6,775 nt of DNA from SOIA01 sp050116035 (GTDB taxonomy: Bacteria > Acidobacteriota > Aminicenantia > Aminicenantales > Aminicenantaceae). The stretch covers positions 1-6,775 of the forward strand of contig JASFPJ010000181.1 of the NCBI GenBank assembly GCA_050116035.1. The letters are read 5' to 3'. Position 1 is the stretch's first letter; each line of letters starts with the position of its first letter. Below the pieces are notes generated by a model. The model searched no databases, had not been told where the DNA came from, and saw only the letters and a list, made by a program, of their open reading frames with translations. Made by a program: the position numbers and the translations under genes. Shown here in pieces: positions 1-5,227 of the stretch.

Positions 1-1578
1 TACGGCGATGATGTCACAGCCACTGTGCATTCCCTGGGTTTTGCCACACGGGTCGCTCTTTCCTTTGGCGGGGCTCAGCCGGGCGATTTCCAGAGAGTCC
101 TGCGCTACAATAAAAACAGAGTCTTCGCTTTTGTGCTGGCTTTAGGGCCGGTGGATGACGAAAAGCATGCCCAGGCCGCAGGCGCAATAAATTACGGTTT
201 TCCCACTATCTCCGAGACTGATATAGACCAGATCCTTCCCACCGGGATTTGTACCTATGAGCACGTGGTCTCTCCGATCGCGCTCAATAAAATCGTGTCC
301 AAGGCCATAGAAGTCAGGGGCCTGAAAATCACCATCACCAAAGTCCCGATTCCTGTTCCCTACGGCCCGGCGTTCCAGGGGGAACGCGTGCGGAAGGAAG
401 ATATGTATGTCGAGATGGCCGGACAGACGCAGCCAGGCTTCGAGTATCTGACAACGAAAAAGCTGAGTGAGGTGCAAGACGGGAAAATCGAGCTTATCGG
501 GCCGGAAATCGATGATGTCGAAGAAGGGAGCCATATTCCTCTGGCTATATGGGTAGAGGTGGCAGGTCGCGAGATGCAGCCAGATTTTGAACCCATCATG
601 GAACGCTACATCCATGACTTTATCAACTGCGCCAACGGCATTTTTCATATGGGGCAGCGAGACATCAACTGGGTCCGCATCAGCAAGGAAGCGAAAGCCA
701 AAGGTTTTAAATTCAAACATTTTGGTTCCATCCTCCACGCCAAGCTCCATGGAGAATTCGGCAAAATATTCGATAAAGTCCAGATAAAAATCTACACGCG
801 CGAAAAAGAAGTCCTCGAGCTCATTGATGTAGCCCGCAAGGTCTACCTGGAACGGGATGCCCGCATCGCTGATTTAACCGATGAGGCGGTGGACACTTTT
901 TATTCCTGTACGCTGTGTCAGTCTTTCGCCCCCAATCATGTTTGCATCATCACGCCTGAACGCTCAGGACTCTGCGGCTCCTACAACTGGCTGGATGGAA
1001 AGGCCGCCCACCGAATAAACCCGACAGGCCCCAACCAGCCCGTCAAAAAAGGAAAAGTCATCGAGCCTGTCAAGGGCCAGTGGCAGGACGTCAACGAGTT
1101 CGTGTACAACAATTCCCATAAAACTCTGGAAATGTTCAATGCGTATAGTATTATCGAGCACCCGATGACCTCCTGCGGCTGTTTCGAGTGTATCTCCTGT
1201 GTCCTGCCTTCGACCAACGGCGTGATGACTGTCTACCGCGATTTCACGGGAATGACGCCAGTCGGCATGAAATTCTCCACTCTGGCCGGCACGGTGGGCG
1301 GTGGAGTACAAACTCCAGGATTCATCGGACACAGCAAGCAGTACATCGGGAGCAATAAATTTATCAGCGCTGAGGGAGGCATCAAGCGAATCGTCTGGAT
1401 GGACAAAGAGCTCAAAGAGGAGATGGAGCCCGTGCTTCAAGAATTGGGGAAGCAGGTCGGGATTGAGAACTTTGTGGACATGATCGCGGATGAGACCGTG
1501 GCCACAACCGAAGAAGAAGTGCTCGAATTCATCACCAAGAAGAACCATCCGGCGCTCTCCATGCCTCCGTTGTTCTAA
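1..1578 (+). CDS. acsB: Acetyl-CoA synthase, CODH/ACS alpha subunit (5'-truncated by window edge)
   Basis: This enzyme condenses a methyl group from the corrinoid protein, CO from CO dehydrogenase and CoA into acetyl-CoA in the cytoplasmic CODH/ACS complex. The frame is open from base 1 (reads YGDDVTATVHSLGF) to TAA at 1576-1578, giving 525 residues. The GTG at 25 is an internal valine codon, not the start. All cluster-A ligands are visible: C303, C306, C315 and C325 for the [4Fe-4S] cubane, and C392-G393-C394 for the distal-Ni site. They match Moorella C506, C509, C518, C528 and C595-G596-C597 at a constant offset of 203, so about 203 N-terminal residues are missing and no indel separates these ligands. 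F309 corresponds to Moorella F512 near the nickel. By homology, the visible part holds the end of the CODH-contacting domain (to about 110), the middle domain (about 110-275) and the A-cluster domain (about 276-525). The CODH gene probably lies upstream, beyond the window. Identification is very secure. Confidence 0.97.
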   Translation, partial: YGDDVTATVHSLGFATRVALSFGGAQPGDFQRVLRYNKNRVFAFVLALGPVDDEKHAQAAGAINYGFPTISETDIDQILPTGICTYEHVVSPIALNKIVSKAIEVRGLKITITKVPIPVPYGPAFQGERVRKEDMYVEMAGQTQPGFEYLTTKKLSEVQDGKIELIGPEIDDVEEGSHIPLAIWVEVAGREMQPDFEPIMERYIHDFINCANGIFHMGQRDINWVRISKEAKAKGFKFKHFGSILHAKLHGEFGKIFDKVQIKIYTREKEVLELIDVARKVYLERDARIADLTDEAVDTFYSCTLCQSFAPNHVCIITPERSGLCGSYNWLDGKAAHRINPTGPNQPVKKGKVIEPVKGQWQDVNEFVYNNSHKTLEMFNAYSIIEHPMTSCGCFECISCVLPSTNGVMTVYRDFTGMTPVGMKFSTLAGTVGGGVQTPGFIGHSKQYIGSNKFISAEGGIKRIVWMDKELKEEMEPVLQELGKQVGIENFVDMIADETVATTEEEVLEFITKKNHPALSMPPLF

Positions 1579-1595
1579 TAAAAACGTATTTTTTA

Positions 1596-1630
1596 TGTCA
1601 TTGCGAGGAGTGAAGCGACGTGGCAATCTC
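1596..1630 (+). repeat. Dispersed intergenic repeat, copy 1 (forward, 35 bp)
   Basis: It begins TGTCATTGCGAGGAG and ends GGCAATCTC. This is the full-length form of the repeat. Its reverse complement matches copy 5 at 31 of 35 positions. Similar 'CATTGCGAG...GCAATCTC' repeats are, from general knowledge, scattered between genes in many unrelated bacterial genomes; their function is unknown. Confidence 0.85.
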
Positions 1631-1641
1631 ATGGGAAGAAT

Positions 1642-1676
1642 TGTTATTGCGAATCCCAAAAGGGAGAAGCAATCCC
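1642..1676 (+). repeat. Dispersed intergenic repeat, copy 2 (forward, diverged)
   Basis: It is 35 bp long and keeps both ends of the element (TGTTATTGCGA and GAAGCAATCCC), while the centre has diverged into ATCCCAAAAGGGA, itself a short palindrome. The shared ends and identical length support the call; the central divergence lowers certainty. Confidence 0.6.
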
Positions 1677-1709
1677 TTAAAATAAGGGAATAAGCTAAAT
1701 TCTTTTTAT

Positions 1710-1738
1710 GAGGTTGCTGAGCTTCGTTCGCAATGACA
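1710..1738 (-). repeat. Dispersed intergenic repeat, copy 3 (reverse, 29 bp short form)
   Basis: It reads GAGGTTGC...CGCAATGACA on the + strand, so it is the reverse of copy 1 with 6 bp missing from the middle. It matches copy 4 at 22 of 29 positions without gaps, which shows that a distinct short form exists. Confidence 0.75.
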
Positions 1739-1754
1739 AAAGAATATTCCGTAT

Positions 1755-1783
1755 GAGATTGCCGCGCTACGCTCGTTATGACA
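1755..1783 (-). repeat. Dispersed intergenic repeat, copy 4 (reverse, 29 bp short form)
   Basis: It begins GAGATTGCCGCGC and ends TTATGACA on the + strand. It has the same length and orientation as copy 3. The GCGCTACGC core gives it its own small internal palindrome. Confidence 0.75.
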
Positions 1784-1790
1784 AAGACAA

Positions 1791-1825
1791 GGGATCGCCA
1801 CGTCGCTTCACTTCTCGCGATGACA
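1791..1825 (-). repeat. Dispersed intergenic repeat, copy 5 (reverse, 35 bp)
   Basis: This is the full-length form in reverse orientation, the inverted partner of copy 1 with only 4 mismatches in 35 positions. Its central block CCACGTCGCTTCAC is the exact reverse complement of the matching part of copy 1. The two copies are 160 bp apart. Confidence 0.85.
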
Positions 1826-1852
1826 AAGGAAGAATTTCATTTATAAAAGGAG

Positions 1853-1875
1853 AAAAAGGGCCTATCCCCATTTTT
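1853..1875 (+). terminator. Weak terminator-like stem-loop before cooC
   Basis: AAAAAGGG at 1853-1860 can pair with CCC-A-TTTTT at 1867-1875 (one bulged A), leaving a 6-nt loop. The T-run on the 3' side resembles an intrinsic terminator, but only three G-C pairs support the stem, so it may be inactive or only attenuate. It ends 23 nt before the cooC start. Confidence 0.2.
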
Positions 1876-1898
1876 ATATTTAGAGCAACCATAATAAA

Positions 1899-2660
1899 AT
1901 GAAAACAATAGCGATTTCAGGCAAAGGCGGAACAGGAAAGACCACTCTGGCTGCGCTCATCATCCGCTGGCTGAGCCAGAATAGGGAAACCCCTGTCCTG
2001 GCCGTGGATGCGGATGCCAATGTCAACTTGAACGACCTTCTCGGAGTGGAACTCAAAGACACACTGGGCTCCATCAGGGAGGAAGTTAAGACTACAGCCC
2101 ATCAAATTGGTAGAGGGATGACAAAACAGCAGTTTCTCGAATACAAGATTCAGGCTAGCCTTGCGGAAACGCCCGATTTTGATTTGATAGCCATGGGACG
2201 ACCAGAAGGTCCAGGATGCTACTGTTATGTCAACAATCTGTTGCGGGACATCCTGAAGACACTCCGCACCAATTATAAGTATGTCGTGATCGATAATCAG
2301 GCAGGGATGGAGCACCTCAGTCGGCAGACAACTCAGAATATCGATTATCTGCTAATCGTTTCTGATCCATCAGTCAGGGGAGTCCGGGCCGCGGGAAAGA
2401 TCAGCCGGCTCATTAAGGAACTGGATACGCGTGTGCAGGAGAAACACCTCATCCTGAATCGGGTTCAGGGTTCTGCTTCCCGGGAAGTCGAGAATGCCAT
2501 CCAGGAAGAAGGATTGACGCTCCTTTCTTCCCTGCCGGATGACAGCCGGGTATTAGAAATGGACCAAAAAGGGAAGACGATCGATAGCATACCTGTTAAT
2601 TCTCCCGTTCTAAAAGCACTCGATCGCTTGTTGACCAAGCTCTTGAATCTTAAGGAATAA
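1899..2660 (+). CDS. cooC: CooC/AcsF-type ATPase for nickel insertion into CODH/ACS
   Basis: This is a cytoplasmic MinD/Mrp-like P-loop ATPase of 253 residues, the usual CooC length. Family members couple ATP-driven dimer changes to Ni delivery into the C cluster of CODH and, for AcsF, the A cluster of ACS. The deviant Walker A motif GKGGTGKTT is at residues 8-16, with signature lysine K9 and catalytic-loop lysine K14. A VDADANVNL switch I-type segment follows at 36-44. The CXC metal-binding motif, C107-Y-C109, matches the cysteine pair that binds Ni or Zn at the dimer interface in characterised CooC proteins. The ATG at 1899 is the first start after an in-frame TAG at 1881-1883. It lacks a clear Shine-Dalgarno site and is preceded only by an A-rich leader. 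The gene lies between acsB and acsD. Which client (CODH, ACS or both) it serves cannot be told from sequence; acsF would be an equally fair name. Confidence 0.93.
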   Translation: MKTIAISGKGGTGKTTLAALIIRWLSQNRETPVLAVDADANVNLNDLLGVELKDTLGSIREEVKTTAHQIGRGMTKQQFLEYKIQASLAETPDFDLIAMGRPEGPGCYCYVNNLLRDILKTLRTNYKYVVIDNQAGMEHLSRQTTQNIDYLLIVSDPSVRGVRAAGKISRLIKELDTRVQEKHLILNRVQGSASREVENAIQEEGLTLLSSLPDDSRVLEMDQKGKTIDSIPVNSPVLKALDRLLTKLLNLKE

Positions 2661-2673
2661 AAAGAAATAAAAA

Positions 2674-3651
2674 ATGACATTTGAAATCCCTAAAGAAACC
2701 AACGCAGGAAAAGTCGTAGAAGTCACAATCGGGGCCACTCCCGAAAAAGGAGGCACGCGCTCCCAAACTGTGACCATAGGGGGCAGCACAGCCCTGCCCT
2801 TCCACTTCTTCGAAGGAGAACACCATCACCGGCCGGCTGTGGCCATGGAAGTCTTCGATAAAGCCCCGGCCAAGCATATTGATTCTTTAATGGAATACTT
2901 CAGCGATGTGATCGACAAACCAGCGGAAATGGCCAAAAAATGCGTGGACGAATACGGAGCCGAGCTCATCAGCGTCCGCCTGGAAGGGACGCATCCTGAA
3001 AAGGGAAACCTGAGCGCGGAAGAGGCCGCAGAAATCGTTAAGGATGTTCTCAAAAGTGTCAAAGTCCCACTCATCATTACCGGACACAGCCACTTTGAGA
3101 AAATAAACGAGGTGATGAAGAAAGTCTGCGAAGTCACAGCCGGGGAGAACTGTCTCATCAACTACGCGGAAACGGATAACTATAAGACAATCGCTGCCGC
3201 CTGTTTGGCATACGGGCACACGCTTGCCGCACAAACTCCGATAGATGTCAACCTTGCTAAACAGTTGAACATTCTTCTTACAGATATGAACTTCCCTTCG
3301 GAGAAAATCGTGATGGACCCTCTGACAAGCACCCTGGGATACGGGCTCGAATACACCTATTCCATCATGGAGAGAATCCGAAACGATGGCTTAGCCGGAG
3401 ACAAGATGCTCGCCTTTCCGATGCTCATTAATCCCGGGTACGAGAGTTTCCGGATCAAAGAAACCTGGGCTCCGGAAAAGGATTATCCCGAATGGGGAAA
3501 TCTGGAATCGAGGGCCGCTTACTGGGAGACCGCCACAGCGATGAGCCTCCTTCTCACTGGCGCTGAATTATTAATCATGTATCATCCCCAGGCTGTCGAA
3601 GTCATCAAAAAAGCAATCACTGAAATGTACGAGTCCAAGGAGAAAGAATAG
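2674..3651 (+). CDS. acsD: Corrinoid iron-sulfur protein small (delta) subunit
   Basis: This is the small subunit of CFeSP, a TIM-barrel protein that pairs with AcsC to hold the cobamide and contributes to methyl transfer between the methyltransferase AcsE and ACS. It is 325 residues long, close to the roughly 320 typical of the family. Recognisable family segments include the FEGEHHHRP stretch near 46-54, RLEGTHPEKGNLS at 102-114, IITGHSH at 134-140, INYAET at 162-167 and DPLTSTLGYGLEY at 215-227. These lie at strand ends of the predicted barrel. No Fe-S cysteine motif is present, as expected for this subunit. The ATG is 13 nt after the cooC stop, with only a weak purine-rich site (AAGGAA near 2652 is too far to be ideal). 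The 2-nt spacing to acsC indicates tight co-translation of the two CFeSP subunits. Confidence 0.95.
   Translation: MTFEIPKETNAGKVVEVTIGATPEKGGTRSQTVTIGGSTALPFHFFEGEHHHRPAVAMEVFDKAPAKHIDSLMEYFSDVIDKPAEMAKKCVDEYGAELISVRLEGTHPEKGNLSAEEAAEIVKDVLKSVKVPLIITGHSHFEKINEVMKKVCEVTAGENCLINYAETDNYKTIAAACLAYGHTLAAQTPIDVNLAKQLNILLTDMNFPSEKIVMDPLTSTLGYGLEYTYSIMERIRNDGLAGDKMLAFPMLINPGYESFRIKETWAPEKDYPEWGNLESRAAYWETATAMSLLLTGAELLIMYHPQAVEVIKKAITEMYESKEKE
3637..3642 (+). promoter_or_regulatory. Shine-Dalgarno site of acsC inside the acsD 3' end
   Basis: AAGGAG lies 11 nt before the acsC ATG at 3654, within the last codons of acsD. It is the only strong ribosome-binding site in the window, and it supports both this start and coupled translation of the two subunits. 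Confidence 0.7.
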
Positions 3652-3653
3652 CC

Positions 3654-4991
3654 ATGGCTTTATCCGGATTAGACATATTCAAGCTGCTCCCTAAAACCAA
3701 CTGTGGAGATTGTGGTGTTCCCACCTGTATGGCCTTCGCCATGAAGCTGGCCCAGAAAAAAGCCGAATTGAGCGAGTGCCCCCATGCCTCGGATGAAGCT
3801 AAAGAGACGCTGGGTGCGGCCAGCGAACCTCCCATCCGGCTGGTGAAGATCGGAGGAGCCAACGCTCTGGAAGTGGGGAATGAAACGGTCATGTTCCGCC
3901 ATGAAAAGACATTCTTCCACCAGACAGGAATAGCGGTTGAGTTGCGGACTTCTGAGGGAGAGAAAGAACGGCTTTCGAAAATAAAAGAGGTTGAAGAATA
4001 TATTGTCGAGCGGGTAGGGGAAGAGCTCAAGACGGATCTGTTCTTCATCTTGCATGATTCAGAAGACAAGAGCGATTTCCTCAAGACAATCCAGCTCGTC
4101 AAGAAAAGCTCAAGCAAAGGAATCATCCTGGAGTGTCCGGATGAGGGGGCGTTAAGGGAGGGAGTCGAGTTTTTAAAGGATGAGCGGCCTGCGGTTTTTC
4201 TGAAGAAAGAACTCTCCGATGAGGATGTCGAGCTGGCCAAAGCCTATGATATTAGTCTCATTCTAACCGCTCAGACGCTCGAGGAATTGGCTAGCCAAGC
4301 CGAAAAAGCAAGAGATTCAGGTCTGAATAACTTGATTTTGAACCTTGAATCCCAGAATGCCGGCCAGCATCTTCAGTTCAACACGATTCTCCGGCGGAGT
4401 GCACTGAAGAAAAATTTCAAGCCGTTCGGATACCCGCTAATTTCCTGTATCCGCGGCAGCAGTAAGCTGGATTGGCTGGCTAAAGCAACCTTGCAGATCT
4501 GCAAGTATGGCTCCATCATCATCTTGCCCGAGTATGATAAGGCACTGCTTTATTCCCTGTTCACTCTCCGCCAGAATATCTACACAGACCCCCAGAAGCC
4601 GATCCAGGTCGATCCCAAGGTTTATCCCATAGGAGAGCCGGGACCTGAATCGCCCGTTTTTGTCACCACCAATTTCTCTTTGACGTATTTTATCGTATCC
4701 GGAGAGATAGAAAACTCAGGTATTTCAGCGCATTTGGTGGTGGCCGATGCTGAAGGCCAGTCGGTCCTCACAGCCTGGGCCGCAGGGAAATTTGTGGGGG
4801 AAACAGTCGCCAAATTCATTAAAGACATCAAACTGGAAGAACAGGTGAAAACACGGAAAATCGTGATTCCCGGATTTGTCGCTCAGATCAGCGGAGACCT
4901 GGAGGAAAGTCTTCCCGGATGGGAGGTTATCGTCGGACCCCAGGAAGCTTCGGATATCCCTTCCTTTGTGAAGAGTGTCAAACTGACTTAA
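3654..4991 (+). CDS. acsC: Corrinoid iron-sulfur protein large (gamma) subunit
   Basis: This is the large subunit of CFeSP, which carries a [4Fe-4S] cluster and the cobamide that shuttles the methyl group from methyl-tetrahydrofolate to ACS. It is 445 residues, nearly identical in length to the Moorella protein. The N-terminal Fe-S domain has C17, C20, C25 and C42 (C-X2-C-X4-C-X16-C) in the family context TNCGDCGVPTC. This is followed by the conserved ETVMFRHEKTFFH segment at 77-89, a central TIM-barrel domain (roughly 95-310) and a C-terminal corrinoid-binding domain (roughly 325-445) that includes VTTNFSLTY around 337-345. The Fe-S cluster feeds the electron that reactivates Co(II), so the downstream acsV product is its direct partner. 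The stop codon TAA at 4989-4991 overlaps the first unit of a 48-bp tandem duplication. Identification is very secure; domain borders are inferred from family knowledge. Confidence 0.96.
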   Translation: MALSGLDIFKLLPKTNCGDCGVPTCMAFAMKLAQKKAELSECPHASDEAKETLGAASEPPIRLVKIGGANALEVGNETVMFRHEKTFFHQTGIAVELRTSEGEKERLSKIKEVEEYIVERVGEELKTDLFFILHDSEDKSDFLKTIQLVKKSSSKGIILECPDEGALREGVEFLKDERPAVFLKKELSDEDVELAKAYDISLILTAQTLEELASQAEKARDSGLNNLILNLESQNAGQHLQFNTILRRSALKKNFKPFGYPLISCIRGSSKLDWLAKATLQICKYGSIIILPEYDKALLYSLFTLRQNIYTDPQKPIQVDPKVYPIGEPGPESPVFVTTNFSLTYFIVSGEIENSGISAHLVVADAEGQSVLTAWAAGKFVGETVAKFIKDIKLEEQVKTRKIVIPGFVAQISGDLEESLPGWEVIVGPQEASDIPSFVKSVKLT

Positions 4992-5083
4992 AGGGGTCGC
5001 GTCTTAACATTTAACATTCTAATAAAAGTCCAACATTAAAGGGGCCTCATCTTAACATTTGACACTATCGTAACAGTCGATTG
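4988..5083 (+). repeat. Imperfect tandem duplication, two 48-bp units
   Basis: Unit 1 spans 4988-5035 and unit 2 spans 5036-5083. They match at 35 of 48 positions without gaps, best in TTAAAGGGG and in TCTTAACATTT. The first unit starts on the last base before the acsC stop, so the stop codon is part of the repeat. The GGGGTCGCGTCTTAACATTT type of sequence resembles the ends of small palindromic or transposase-linked intergenic elements seen in other bacteria, but no transposase gene is present and that link is only an impression. Confidence 0.75.
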
Positions 5084-5158
5084 GGAACTTTCCGCATTTT
5101 TCTCAAGAGAATATCAAGCCATCCCTAAGGAGCGTAGCCGCTTTATTTACTTCTGGAG

Positions 5159-5186
5159 TTGACACAAGAACTATACCGATTATATT
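5159..5186 (+). promoter_or_regulatory. Sigma-70-like promoter for acsV
   Basis: A perfect -35 hexamer TTGACA at 5159-5164 is followed after 16 bp by TATATT at 5181-5186, which matches the TATAAT consensus at five of six positions. Transcription would start near 5193, about 35 nt before the acsV ATG. The surrounding DNA is AT-rich. No operator-like dyad is evident around it. This is the best promoter match I noticed in the window. Confidence 0.55.
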
Positions 5187-5227
5187 AGTTGTTATAAAAT
5201 ACAAGACTCACTGAAAAAGCAAGTAAA

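Larger units (their letters stand above)
1579..1898. other. 320-bp acsB-cooC spacer with a cluster of dispersed repeats
   Basis: No credible gene lies in this spacer. Short open frames here come from the repeats themselves and have no family resemblance. It holds five related repeat copies, two in one orientation followed by three in the other, so the outer copies (1596-1630 and 1791-1825) can pair as a long imperfect hairpin around the inner ones. A weak stem-loop followed by a T-run sits at 1853-1875, just before cooC. Whether acsB and cooC share a transcript across this spacer cannot be judged from sequence alone. Confidence 0.8.

Noticed and set aside
25..27. GTG as the acsB start
   Set aside because: The frame is open and conserved upstream to base 1 (YGDDVTATV), and about 203 family residues are missing, so this is an internal valine.
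142..750. Long antisense open frame opposite acsB
   Set aside because: It lies wholly inside the certain acsB frame, shows no family motifs and is explained by codon bias of the sense gene. The same applies to antisense frames opposite cooC, acsD, acsC and acsV.
1596..1825. CRISPR array
   Set aside because: Copies differ in length and orientation, are diverged and have irregular spacing, with no cas gene nearby.
1708..1902. 64-codon frame across the acsB-cooC spacer
   Set aside because: It runs through three copies of the intergenic repeat; residues such as FVRNDK come from the repeat itself. It overlaps the cooC start and has no recognisable domain.
5126..5150. Terminator after acsC (AGCG-TAGC-CGCT followed by TTTATTT)
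   Set aside because: The stem is only 4 G-C/A-T pairs extended by wobbles, and the T-run is interrupted. Too weak to annotate.
4992..5227. Small gene or RNA in the acsC-acsV spacer
   Set aside because: I see no open frame with a plausible start and no tRNA or known riboswitch fold. In particular I recognise no cobalamin riboswitch signature, although the neighbours use a corrinoid.
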